A DNA stretch of 64,000 nucleotides from Aquila chrysaetos chrysaetos. Its lineage: Eukaryota > Chordata > Aves > Accipitriformes > Accipitridae. Shown here one piece after another: positions 12,132 to 24,500 of the stretch (positions are counted from its first letter, which is position 1; each line of letters begins with the position of its first letter). The stretch is taken from the NCBI RefSeq assembly GCF_900496995.4, contig NC_044014.1, positions 14,472,501-14,536,500 on the forward strand, given 5' to 3'. The position numbers and the translations under genes are program-made. The notes under the pieces are model-generated. The model was not told the origin of the DNA and made no database searches. It saw only the letters and a program-made list of their open reading frames with translations.

Positions 12132-15100
12132 GTATGAAAAGCTTTTTTGTTATCAAGGGGAAACTGGTATTCACTTACTTTATGGTTCCCCCCCACACCC
12201 CACAGGAAAACTTTGAAAACTCTTGGTGCCACTTGTGGCTGTTAATCCAGTGCAGTAACCTCTTCTCCCATCTTGTATCAGTAAATAAATTGTTGCAGAA
12301 GAAACTGGAGTCAATTACCATGCCTGTAATCTCTTTGCGACCAGCTTGGGCTGTCAGTGTGACAAAAGGTTCAAAAGCTGAAAATGATGCTCCTTTTAAT
12401 ACCCTTAAAAAGCATACAAACAACTTATGTGCAAGTCCAAGCAGTATATTCTGGTAGAGGTCTTGGACTCTCATGTCCATGGAAGGAGAGAACTTGCATG
12501 GCTTGTTTGCAGAAATTACACAAGTGAGAGCTTTTAATTGGAAGAAGATGCTTGTTCGAGCCACAGGCCATTAAAAGGAGTGAGATTTAACTTTAATGGT
12601 TGCTTCTCATTACAATTTGCTTCTCATTACAATTTTTTTTAATTAATCCTTGAAACTAGTTTCACTGCTGTTTGCTGTGGTCTATGATTGTGTGGAAAGG
12701 TAATTTTATTTGGTGTGGTCTCATTCTACTAAAACTGAGATGCCATTTGTCATGTATATGTATTTAGCTGCGCTGTTTTTTGGCTAAAGATGCTTAATTC
12801 AGGTTCCAGAAATGGAATAGTAAAACCTCACATGTTCCTCTGTTCCATTATGAAAGACTAACCACATCTTAATGGACTTCTCATGTAGCAACTGTGTACA
12901 AAGGACACTTTTATTATGATTTGCTCCATTCTAATGAACGTCTTGCTAAATTTCTAGGTGCTCTTGACGTGACACTTATGTAAAACGTATGTGGAAACTC
13001 AGCTGACCTTTCCTTAGCACAGGCAGGAAGCTTAGAGATGTGGTGGGATGACCATCTGCCCATTAAGATAGCACACAGGCAAAACATAACTTTATGCTGG
13101 GCCCCAAGGGTGTCATCTGTGGCTTATTGAAATCTTTGGCTCTGTAACTAATTTTTCCCTGCTCAAAGCTACCCATATCCTGGGTCACTTAGGGTTTAGA
13201 GACAGACTGGCTGTAGACTGGTAGGACGGGAACCAGTCTGGTATGATGCAACATCTTAGCAGATGCAAAAGCAGTTAGTAAAGTTTCCCTGTTAGTAAAG
13301 AAGAAAAACTTACTGCTCTTTTCTGAAAGAGTTGAAGAATGCCTTGTCTGTTGGTCTGTAGCTTCCTCCCTTTTCCTGACTCTTAAATATGGTGCATGCT
13401 TGACAGCCTTACTGCTTAAACTGCTTTCATTTCAAGCTCTCCTCCGCCTTTCATGTTGCCCTCTGGAGTGTACTCTGCACAGGGCTGTTGCCACACAGCA
13501 GTCTTTCCTGGGTAATGGAAAATCCATCAAATGTTCCTTATCTTTTTCCTGTCGGTCCCCCTTAATCCATTACACTGCTCTCCTCAGCTATGGTCAGCAG
13601 TCATGCTCCCTGCCATACTCCATATCCAGATACGCTGAAACCCGAGACTGTTCTTCCCTTTCTGTTCAGTTCCATCTCAGTGACAAATCTAATTGCATTA
13701 CCTCTGCAGCTGCTTTGATGTGCCCCAGCTTTCACTTGCTTTTCAGTAACTTTGTTTTATGTTATTAACTGCATGAGCTGAGACTTCCTTTGTTCTTCAT
13801 TTTTGCCCCCTCCAGTTCTTCTTTACTTGGGCTATTCTTCTCCTAATAGTTATTCCATAAGAGAGGAAAGAACAACTCAGATTCACTCTCTTAAAGACAA
13901 GTGTGTAAAAGTGAACATATTTACACAGAAAACTTGCCAACTCTCTCTCAGGAGGCAGGAGAAAGGGGTCCGATATAACTGAGGAGGAAGGCACTTTAAG
14001 TGGATTACGTGCCCTAGCACCTGGATTTAGAGTTCATACAAGTTTCAGATTGACTTCTGGAGATGTTGACTTCCTGCAACTGTGCAATCTGTGCTCTGCC
14101 TACTTTGAAAGGGTAGAAACACTAATGTAGAGAGCTTTCTGTATCAGCCTCTTGGCCCTCTCCATTTGCAGTGGACCTGGAACAAGTCCACAAGCCAGGC
14201 AAACTCAGAGGTCTGCTCTGCTGTGGCAGGCCCTTGTAAAGATAAGGAGGTGCTGAATGCAACTTGCTAATAATGCTGCTTGTACATAGCAGTAATATTT
14301 CCATGTGTCTCTGTTTAAATAGTCTGTTCCCTGAGAAAGACAAAAGTGTTTCCTCCCTGCGTCTGAGCCTGCACAACATCTTTTGTCAGGACGAGGGTAG
14401 ACAGTCGACTGCTACCTGGGCCTGTGTTTAGACCAACACCATCTTAAAAGGCTTGGAAAACATTCAGAAAGCGATCTAAAGAAACATTCACAGCCACAGG
14501 AGCTGTTAAAGTAAACATCCTAAAATGGTCTCTGGAAAGGTTTAGACACTTGTTGATAAATAACCTTGCTGGTGATTAACTGTGGCATGACCAACCAAGT
14601 CCAAGTCTAGGATCAAATGGCAAAATTCAATATTGTTGAGGAGAAAAAAACCTGACTTATACAAAGCATCATTGTGATATAAAAGGGCTATCACTGGGGA
14701 TAGTCATATGTTGTGAGGAGGACACAGTGTGGTGGATCTGTGTGACCCACTGTGTTCAAGCGTTGCTCCTGGATGGCTGAATCCTCCAAACTCCTGGTGC
14801 AAGCAAGGAGCTGTGGGTAACTGCTCTGTGTTGACACCTGAAGCAAATTTCTACCCCTTCCACACTCTTCCTTCCTGCAAGCCTTTAAGTTCAACACCTT
14901 TCATTTCCTCCCGTCTTGTATAGAAACCTCCTAATGCAGGCAGCCTTACTGTCAATTTAGCTTTAGCTTCTCTCTCTGCTATAATCTGTATGTCTAGTGA
15001 GGCGTCCTGTGTTGCCTCTTGCGTAGCGTGCGTGTAACTGGCAGTCTAATGTCCTGTTGATTTGGAGAAAGCCACCAGGTTAAAACAATTGGTAAGAAAA

Positions 15101-16666
15101 ACACCACCAGCAAGGAGTGAATGCAGCTCATCTTCTGTGCCACCATGGGCTTCACTGATTTCTGTTAGCCAAAACCACAGCAATCTATAAACTTGAAATC
15201 CAGCTCCTCGGAAAATTTGTGGTGGTTCTTTGACCCACGTGGCATCAAAGGGGAAGTACAGAGTACCACAAACTAGATATTATGTCTGTTCAACACCACT
15301 TACCACACCTCCACTTAGGGTGACTAGGGAAGGTTTAGGCCTTACAGCAAAGGAGAAACTGAGGAAGAATGAGCTAGGTGCAGAAGTCTGGTCTAAGCCC
15401 CTGACAGATAGAAAGGGCAAAAAGGCAAAAGCCGCTTTTGGGGGAAGTTACTAATTTTTTTACTTATCCAGCTAATCGTTCCCCAATCAAATAATTTTGC
15501 TGTGCCTGATTGTCTACAGAACGTAATTCTAGGAGATGATGGTGTCTGCTCTCATAAGGGTATCTTCCCCAAATGAGTGCACATAAGCAGAACTGAGTGA
15601 TTATTAATTTATGGACAGTTTCCCAGCATCACTAGCAAAACAGTTGTGTTTGCACTGTAGCGATAGCTGAAGTGTAGTATTTTGCATTGCTTTGTGGCAG
15701 CACCAAGTACCGTTGCAGTAGTTGCCAAACTAGCATGGAAGCCCTTGAATGGAAAAAGGGAAATGTTTATCTGTGTTTCTGTGCCAGTCCAATGGTTCCT
15801 GTGTCGTTCATACCTTCACAAGCAGAAGAAGGAGCTGAGTACAGTTCTACATGTGCAATCCAGAAAACAAGTGGTGTCCTCTGTGCACAGCTGCTTTCAC
15901 AATGCCATTTCCATAGGTGTCTTGTCTTTGTTTATATTTTAAGCATAAATTATTGTTTCAGTGTGTAACTAATTCTCAGTTATGGCTTGTTAGCTTCTTG
16001 AGCCTGCTCAATAATTGCAAGGTTAGGTTTTTCCTTATATTTGTAATCAGTATGTTAGAAATTTGGATCATGATAATTAGCTGTGACAATGATTGTGAGT
16101 CATGTGTTGCAAGCAAGGAGAGACATGAGACACTTTTCACTTGGGTTCTGTTCCTGAGTGCTGCTTTTACAAGTGAACTTGCATAAGAGAAGCTGCCTTC
16201 CCCCCCACCCTGCGTTTTGTTTACAGTGTGATAATTTGCTTAGACAGGGTTAGAGCCCTATTGGGTTTGATGCCATATGCAATAGACTGTATTTTCCAAA
16301 GATCCTGTAGCCTAACTAGGAGACGCAACAGTAATGATGTTGATCTGTCCTGCCACTGCAGCCTCCTTGGACAAGCTGTCTTCATTTGTGCAGCTTGTGT
16401 ATGTTTTTGGTTCTTTTAAGGAAAGCCAGTAGCAAGGGTGGCAATTTGTAACAGTTCTAGGTGGCTCATGTTGCTCAGGCTCAAGAAGCTAACTTGTTCC
16501 ACTGTACTATATAAACTAAAACAAAATGCATCCCACCTAACCCATTCCTGCTAACAAGACCAGTGCTTGTAAATGCCATGTTTTGTTTTTATTCCTCACC
16601 CTCCCATGATTTTTGTTTTCTTTTTTTTGTCTTTTTTTTTTTGTTTCCATCCATGTTCCAAACTAG
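12132..16666 (+). other. SH3PXD2A: SH3PXD2A intron
   Basis: This is an ordinary intron of 4.5 kb with a GTATGA donor and a pyrimidine-rich acceptor (T-rich run at 16610-16640, AG at 16665-16666). It contains a perfect two-copy 17-base tandem repeat at 12601-12634. I see no gene or recognisable mobile element. Confidence 0.85.
12601..12634. repeat. Two-copy 17-bp tandem repeat
   Basis: The unit TGCTTCTCATTACAATT occurs twice with no mismatch, followed by a T run. It is a recent local duplication inside an intron, and no function is suggested. Confidence 0.9.
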
Positions 16667-16750
16667 TTTCTAAGAGACGCAAGGCTCACCTGAGACGCCT
16701 GGACCGGCGATGGACGCTGGGTGGGATAGTCAACAGGCAGCAGAGTCGAG
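16667..16750 (+). CDS. SH3PXD2A: SH3PXD2A 28-residue basic cassette exon
   Basis: This 84-base exon has a CTAG acceptor and a GTGAAT donor. With the G from the previous exon it reads VSKRRKAHLRRLDRRW, then TLGGIVNRQQSR. It is almost identical to the 28-residue insert of human SH3PXD2A (TLGGMVNRQHSR). The exon is phase 1 at both ends and a multiple of three, so skipping it joins the SH3-1 linker to SH3-2 without changing frame. As I recall, human isoforms of 1133 and 1105 residues differ by exactly this segment, which suggests a cassette exon. It is strongly basic (K/R clusters KRRK, LRRLDRR) and lies in the linker between SH3-1 and SH3-2. A nuclear-localisation or lipid/acidic-surface role is only a possibility. 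The insert is absent from my recollection of SH3PXD2B, so it also helps identify the paralogue. Confidence 0.93.
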
Positions 16751-17304
16751 GTGAATTAATAGCTTCCTATGGCACCAGCCCCTAAGGGTGCACCAAAAGC
16801 CATGCTGCAGCTTCGGCTGTTGTGTGCCAGGGTCTGCATCTTCAGCACTCTGGTAGAGAGAGGCCGAAGCTCCAGAGTTCAGATGTGCATTTTGTACATG
16901 ACAGCTTGAGGGTGTCTTGGAACCAGGGTTAGGTACCCCAAGAGCTGGAGGCTAATAACCAAGGGTAGCTTTGCAGTCTGGCTCCTCGTGCTGTTTGGGG
17001 AAGCTCACATCTGTTGTGTTTTAACTTCGGGCATATTTGTACTCAGTCTTTCCTACCTCAGGAAGGACAAGTGATACTTTCAGGGCTATTAAAATGAGAA
17101 GAATGCCAAAAAGCCATGGTCAGAGATGTGCGCGCTGGAAAAGTGCTTGATGTGGAAAGATGAGAATCATTCCAGTTTCAGTCCCCTCTCTTCCTTGCAA
17201 GCAGTGCTTGGTAAAGACAGACTTCTTCAGAACTCTTGGGAGCTTTTGGTGTCAGTCTTAGGTGTTTAAAATACCACCAGTAGCAGCATAGGTATATAGA
17301 TGTG

Positions 17305-17306
17305 TA

Positions 17307-17337
<31 letters not shown>
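17305..17337. repeat. (TA)n followed by poly-T
   Basis: About nine TA units run into 14 T. The tract is self-complementary and easily melted, and is a simple intronic microsatellite. Confidence 0.85.
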
Positions 17338-17932
17338 AAGCTTTTTTGGTCTGACAGGGAGCATGGTGGGGTGGGAGGGAACACTTTGTATTCTGAAGCC
17401 GTGTTTGGGTAAAGTCTGAGGAATCTTCCGAACCAAGCATTTCGCTAGTGGATGTGAATCGTCTTTCCCAGAGTAAAGGTACCCCTTTCTCTCCCCTTGT
17501 CCCCTTCTTGAAAGATTGTCCAGATGTGGTATTCCTTGCCTTTTAAAAAGGAAGAAGGTGGGCGGAAGCACCATTTGCACCTCTGTGTAACTTTCAGACA
17601 ACTTTACTGAGGGGATGGAACCAAACATAAGCACAAGAGAAGCTTGTCAGTTGAGGAAAAGGTGCTTTTTCCTACTAAGGAGAGAATGTACTTTTAAAGT
17701 AGCAAATTTACCTTCTCCTGGATTTGGTGGTTGTTCTATGGGCAGACTCACGTGGGTGTCAAGCGCATACAACTTTTCAGTGGCCTTTTACCTTTGCCTC
17801 AAAGTATTACTGAGGAAACCAAAATAGCAAGAAGGGTGTTCTTCCTACTGTAGCTTGGCCCTGCAGCAACTGGAACTATCCTCCAAAGACAAGGTCTTGC
17901 TTCTCAGCCACTAAATACATCCTGAAGGCACA

Positions 17933-17946
17933 CCCCCCCCCCCCCC
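17933..17946 (+). repeat. C14 homopolymer
   Basis: Fourteen C residues lie in an intron of SH3PXD2A. Confidence 0.85.
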
Positions 17947-20900
17947 GACTCCTAAGCACACATGCTGGCTTGTGAAAAAGAACTTGTGCTTATTTCTGTA
18001 CCCCCAGAGTTTGGGAGCTACTTATTTTGCATTGTCAAACTCTGCCAGATACTTCCTGGCAATTTAACTAGGAGAATTTCTGGGAATCAGTTTTTCAAAC
18101 AATTTGTTTACTAGTTTAAACAAATACATCCTTTCATATTCATACAATATTGCAAACAAAATGTTAAGACTGCATGATCAGTCCCTTAGTGTAGTCGACT
18201 GGTAAGACTCAAGGACCTAAGCTGCATTCCCAGGTCTTCCCCCTTGCAGTCTTATGCCCACCATCTGGGTGCATCTTCTCCAGACCTGCCCTCTGACCAG
18301 TGTCACAGTGTCTTCCCTGGCAGTCTTCCCCACCACAGGCTCTCCTAGTCTCTTCCATTCCTGCCTTTTTCTTGCTCCATAACAGCTTATTCCCTATTAG
18401 GCCTAAACAACGCTGGGTTTTTGAGTGTGTTGGAGAATATGTGCTTTATCTCAAACTAAATCTCGGCACTTGAACTTGGCACAGACTGCAGTATCTCAAG
18501 GTTTGGGGCACCCTCCGTGGCTGAGCTGCTTCAATAAGCTCTTTCCAATGCATTTCAGCCACAGCTAGCCAGGCTGGCTAAAAATAAGCTGTTTAATGTC
18601 ATCTCAAATAGTAGGTTAGGGAGCTCTTACAAGAGCAGGCTCATTGGAAGTAAAGAAAATTATTTGAATGCTTGGGGACAGGTTGGAGACAGTGGCTTCA
18701 TCATCTGGCATAGCTGTAGCCTGTACAGACATCTATGCCTTCCAAACTGCAGTTGTTCAAAGTACGAGTCTCTGGATGTCCAGCCTGCTGTTCTCTAACA
18801 GATCACAGTTTATGTGAGGTCAGGAGAGATTCTTACTCCCTTCTTTCCCTCCCATCCCAGCCCAAAAGACTTCTAACAAAGCCAAATTTGGGTGGGTTTG
18901 CACTGAAATGACAGAGTGCATGAAGTGTACACATGTACCCCCCTGCCAACCTTGAAGTCCCTGCTCCAAAGCACAGAAGAACTAGAGCTGCTCAAACAGG
19001 AGGTTGCCAGAATTGTTTAATGCAGGCAGAACAGCTTCCCCTCCCCCACTTGGCCTCTTTCTTGGAAATAAATTCAATTAAACATTTTGGCTGAAATTCT
19101 TCCCACCCAGCGATACTCTGCTTGAGATAGTCCCTGCTGTCGGAAGGGTTAGCTCTGAGAGTTCACTGGAGTTTAAAAGCAAGCTGTAAAGGATGCTTCC
19201 CTTTATATTTATGCTTGGGTACCACTAATAAGCATTTTTTACCAAAATCATAGGACTATGATAGAATCACTTAAAAGCCAGAACTGAAGGAATTAAACAT
19301 TGTTTCTGAAGGCCAGGATTTTGTAAGTGACTTGGATATTAAAAACACGGGGAAGGTCTGAGTGCAGAAGGGAAGAGTGTTTGCTTCCCTGTTACAGACT
19401 GCCTACTGGGGGAGAATTATCAGGGGTAACATATGGCTTATTTCTACCCTTTCCAAAGCCATTTGAAGAGGCTAAGCATCCCTGAACTTCAGATATTTGG
19501 GAGCAATGTTACTGGGTCTGTGAATAAGAAACATGAAAGACAAATTGAATATCATGGTAGTGCTCCTTTTTTAAAGCTGAAAAAAATCTGTAAAGAGAAC
19601 AGCTGTAGTCTGTTTTTACAAAGAGAAACAGATGACATTTGTTGCTGAACTTTTCTCTTTAAAATGGTCCGTGGTGTGCCCAGATCTAAGAGATTACACT
19701 GGTTTATGTTTCTTACGTAGCTGCAGAGCTTGTTTTTTTAAAATGTTAAATGTTTTTAAATGTGGTACATTTTCTAAACTTTTGTCTATACATTACGAAA
19801 CTCCAATAATACAAATATGGATTGTGAGGAAAAGCGTGAACGTTTGTAGTTTTCCTCACTCCTGACACTTGTTAGACCTGCAAGCTGCAGGGTTCATGTT
19901 TTCTTGTAGCAGGTAAAATGCTAATTCTACACATGCATTTATTTGGAACTTCCCCTGGAAGAGGACTTAGGATTGTTTACAGGCTAATTTAATGAGAAGT
20001 CATTTGTGCTATTAAAGTTTGATTGGGAAAAGTGGGGGTTTACATGCCTGTTTTATATGCCAGATATCTGACATAAGTTATTGCTACTTTGGTTTTGTGC
20101 CCAACACTTTCAACTAGAGCCGTTACAATGCAGGAAAGTACTTTTAAGTTATTCATATCAACAATATAGTGACATATGGGCTGAATTTCTGCCAAATGAG
20201 CCTATTATTTAAGAGTAGCCACTAGCACAAGAAATAAGCTATTCAATGAAAAAGGTCAAGTTAGAACTTGGAAACCATAGGTCTTCCTACTGCTTGCCTA
20301 ACTTACGGAGAGAGCGAGCTTGATGGGAAGAGATGGACGGGGTGTAGAGGGAAGGCAGCCGTGTAACCCAGTGGTCTTGATACTTGAATGCCATCTCCTA
20401 GCCTGGGTGGGTTGTTCTGCAGCCAGTTTTCTAACTGTGGAAAGAGCTCGTCATCAGTACTGGTAATTGAGCTTGGCTGGTGTGCTCATGTACTCTTACC
20501 CTTTCCCGCATCCCACAAGAGCCGCTTTGCCCTCTTTGGCAGCCGTTTCATTACTCGCAGGGCTTCTCCCTTTGTTTTCACTCTTTTTCCCTGCTTGTCC
20601 TTGATGCTGGTGAAATGTTTGTCACTCACAGCACAAGGCTGCTTTGCTGAGCTAAATCAAACCAGCACAGTGCAGCTTCAGACTTTGTTTGCTCTTTCTT
20701 TTCTTTTTTTTTTTCTCCTCTGTGCTCCAAGGAAAGTAGTAAATGTTTATTGCCCCTTGCTGGTTGAAGAAAGAGCATGTGCAGTACAGAACTGTTTAAA
20801 AGAAATGTCATTATTTTTCTATTCTATCTGTTGGCATGAGGTTTTCTGTTATTTAAAAAAAAGGGGGGCGGGGGGAGAGGGACAAAGGCTGAAGAGCTCC

Positions 20901-21494
20901 TGTCTGCAGATGAACACATTTGATAACTCTCGACGGTTATTTTCTCTGCTGAATATTTAGACAAGTAAAACAAAGTCCATGTTGAATTAATGCATCGTGT
21001 TCTGGAACAGCGAGACTTTTTCCAGAAGCAGGTCTGACAAAGGGGGGGTGGAGTGGAGGAGTGGGGGAGGGCGAGTGCAGACTGCTGACTGAGGGGAAAG
21101 TATTTTGAAAGAAAATTCTTCTGTGGTTTGGAAGATGTAGAGTTGGGGCTGTTGCATTTTGCTGAGAAATCGTTAATTGGCTAATTTCTAGCCCAATTCC
21201 CCCCTGTCCCCACCCCTACTGGCATATCAACAAGGATGGGGTCACAGAAAGCTGGGGGCATGTACAAACACCAGCTGAGCAAAGGAAATTACAACCTTAC
21301 TTGGTTGGCTCCTGAAGTGCTGCAGATAACTTCCACACTTATTTATGGAGGCAGAAAAGAGCAAACTTATAAAATATAGGTGAAGGAGAGGTATGCAAAA
21401 CGGGGCGCTCAGAACTTGGAAGCAGAAACGTATGAGCACTGGCCATTTGCCTGGGAGAGATGAGACTGATTATGCAGGGCTGGAAACGTGCGTG

Positions 21495-21545
21495 GTATTT
21501 TAGCTGCTTAAAGGCAAGGTTCCTGTCCCAAATAGTTTACAGCCT
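21495..21545 (+). mobile_element. Old amniote interspersed repeat fragment
   Basis: The stretch AGGTTCCTGTCCCAAATAGT followed by TTACAGCCTAAAC resembles another part of the same type of old amniote repeat seen at 235-335 (the TCCCTGCCCCAAAGAGCTTA region). It is short and diverged. Confidence 0.4.
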
Positions 21546-24500
21546 AAACAAAGAGGAGATCTGTGCATCAAAGGAACCTGGGCAACTGGCAATTTGGCAT
21601 GCATCTTATTACAACCAAAAGGTTTTTCACAGTGGAAAGTGATATTTATTTGGTATTTTTGAAAGCTTTTAAAGAAGGACTAAAACTAAGCTCATTTGGC
21701 AAGGCAGGAAGTCAGGGTAGGTAAGGCTTATTTTAGGAAGGATTTGAGAGTTTCAGGTTATTTGATACCATGGAGGAGGGAGCCTATTCAGGTTGATGAG
21801 ACATCATAAGAAAGGCATGGGGCTGAGTGGGAAAAGATGAAAGGATTTGAAGGAGTGGGAAATCTTAAGGGAGCAGAACACGTGAGAGTGTGTATTAGAA
21901 TATTAAAGCAAGGCACAGCACACAGGCTTGAAAATTCAAGATGGGACAACTGAATTTGGTGTACTCTTGGTTGGAGTCTGGCTGAAGTCTGGCTGAAGTA
22001 CCAGAGTGCTGCTGTGCCAAGAGCCTTCAGCAAGAGTAGTGTGCTGAAAGGCTGGGAAGGGAGCAAAGGAAGCAGGAGGTGGCTGTAATGGTTGTGCAAA
22101 AGAGGTTGAAGGGCCAGATCAGGGCTCTAGCAGTGAGGAGCAGCAGTGATAGAGGATTTTGAAGATGTTGGGGAAAGGAACTGTTACCTTGGTGATAGAC
22201 TAGGAGGAATCTGAAATAACCAGTGCCAAGCAAATCGGGAAGATTGAATAAGGAAGATTTGGAAAGCGCTACTGAAGCTCTACATTACAACTTGAGCAGT
22301 AAAACCATAGGTCTGCTTTCCTTGACCTGACAGTAAGTATAAATCCAGACAGCCAGAGGAGGGACTAAGTTGCCTTCTCAAGACACCTCATAACTTTAAT
22401 GTGTAGTATATGTGTGCGTGAGTGCACGTGTAAAATCTGAAATTCTGGTTTGATAGATGGGATTGGAGGAGCCCCACAGGCTGTCAAATTCAGTGTCTTG
22501 CTCCGTCAGATAATTAGGTATGGTTTCTTCAGGAGCGGATGGAGCTTCATCCTAGCTGTTCTGAGGCTTTTCCTGTGGGAGAGATGTCCTAACAGGTCAC
22601 CTGATGTGGAAAATGCCATGCCCAATGCCTAAAAATTCTTTCAGATTCCCCTTCTACTAGCAGACAGAAATACAGCAGATGAAACAAAAGAAAACCTATT
22701 TGGGTATATGCTGTTTAAAGGGAGTGTGATGGAATGGATGCGTCTGCTGGCTGTTTAATTACAAGCTGCAATCCTACACAAAAGGAAAAAATACAAAGTA
22801 CTGTTGTCATGGTCTACCATTATACAAAAATAAATGTTGTTGACATTAAGTCTTCCTGGAACTTAACAAGTTAAATGTAGCATCCCTAGTTTTTCTGCAA
22901 CCAGTATGTTGTATCATAGCCATTGAGCAGGCTGGGTGAGACAAAAGAAATCGTTCAGTCCCCGCTACACTATGGCTGCAAAGGTGACCTTTTACTACTT
23001 GATGAGCATAGCCAAGGTGCCTACAGGTCATCTTGCTCTGCTGTAAATCATATGATGGTTTAAGAGCTGTATTATAAATCCTATTTATGCAAAAAGTTGC
23101 ACTTCTTTAAGCTCCATCTTAAAATGGGTGGGAGAAGACATGTGGGCACTCTTAAACTATCCTAGCCTGGTTTTAGATTTTTCCATATAGGTTGCCTGGA
23201 CTCTGCTTCCAGCAGTCTCAGAAATAGGCTTCTTTCCTCAAAATTAAATGAAGCTGCATTGAAACTAGCCTGGTTTAGTACAGAGAACAGTTTTAAACAG
23301 AGTTTGTGGTGCCACCACTAAAAGTAACAGTCTCACCTTCCCCAGCATCTTCCCTTCTCCTTTATGCTCGTGCAGATCCGCAATGAACCAAACCAGACTT
23401 AGGGTCATACTAACTTTTCCTTGGCCAGATTGGCTTCAGGTCCATCTCATGGCAGAGTCGCAAACTGTGCAAGGAGAGGTGGCAGGTGCAACGCAGGTTG
23501 GAGGAGGGAAAAGGGAACAGTCTCGGCTACTGCAGCACTAGGCATGCATTCAAAAACTCTTTGTAAAGCAGCTTTTTAATGTTAAAGCTATTCCTATTTG
23601 TGTATAGGAAAGGCCTCAGCTTGGCAGAACACTTATGTTGCTGGAGGGATGCAAAATGGTTGTGTTGTTGGTTTGGTTTCTTTTTTTCTCTTCTAACAGC
23701 CACGGAAGGGCATTAGATGTCTGTGGCTTGTGAAGGAGTGACCCGTAACTCTCAAATACCACTGGCTTCCTTGTGCCTGCTCTGTTGAAAATAACGTGGT
23801 TGTACACATCTGTACAAAACACATACTATACATAGCTGTAATGCAGGGCATTGTGCGGCTCAAATGCTTTGTCCTCTATATACGCACACTTCCCAGCTGG
23901 ACTGCAGCAGTCTGTGCTACGCTTACTGGGGGGAAATGTCAGTTGCTAGAAAAAGCCCTCTCTGTAGTATTGTGGGCTGTTACAAGGCCATGGGAACTGT
24001 CCTCTGCTGTCCACACTGTTTTCCCAGTGATCCACCAGGACCTGTCTCTATATTTTGGCCCCAAGCCTCTACTGTCTTTCTTCAGGAGACTTTAGGTAGA
24101 ACCAGAGTAAAACAGAAGCCTGCCTTTCTTTGGGGAGCAGAAAAGGAAGGAGGAGAAAGATTGATAGGGAAGTGAGGCTTTGGAATAACTAGTGGACTGA
24201 GCACTGGGCTGCCAGGGTGTCTGGGAGGGCTGGGCAGAGCACAGCTACAAGTGGGTGGTATGAGTTGGGTAGTCCAAACAGCGCAGAAATTCTTGTGCAT
24301 GTTTTAAATAGTGTCTGTGTCTGGGGAGGAGAGAGAATGACACATACTAATCCTTTCCTTCCAAGCTAAGTGGGTTGCAGTTGGGTAATGCGTGATGTGA
24401 CAGACTTGTATCGTAGCTCTTTGCCAAACAGGCTTTGCTTCTGCATGCATGTTTTGTTCAGATTTACTAGGGCAGCTGAATTTCCAATAGAGGTATGTCC

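Noticed and set aside
11933..12457. 174-codon open frame on the + strand as a separate gene
   Set aside because: It contains the real 114-base SH3PXD2A exon. The rest is intron read through on both sides of good splice sites.
17305..17337. (TA)n tract as a cruciform or origin element
   Set aside because: It is a simple microsatellite. Nothing nearby supports a function.
18181..18240. tRNA-like sequence (TTAGTGTAGTCGACTGGTAAG)
   Set aside because: It has an A-box-like look but no matching acceptor stem or TTCGAAT-type T loop. At best it is an old SINE remnant.
20388..20960. 190-codon open frame on the + strand
   Set aside because: The length comes from a pyrimidine-rich tract (Phe/Leu/Ser runs, LSFLFFFLL). 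There is no domain and no plausible exon structure.
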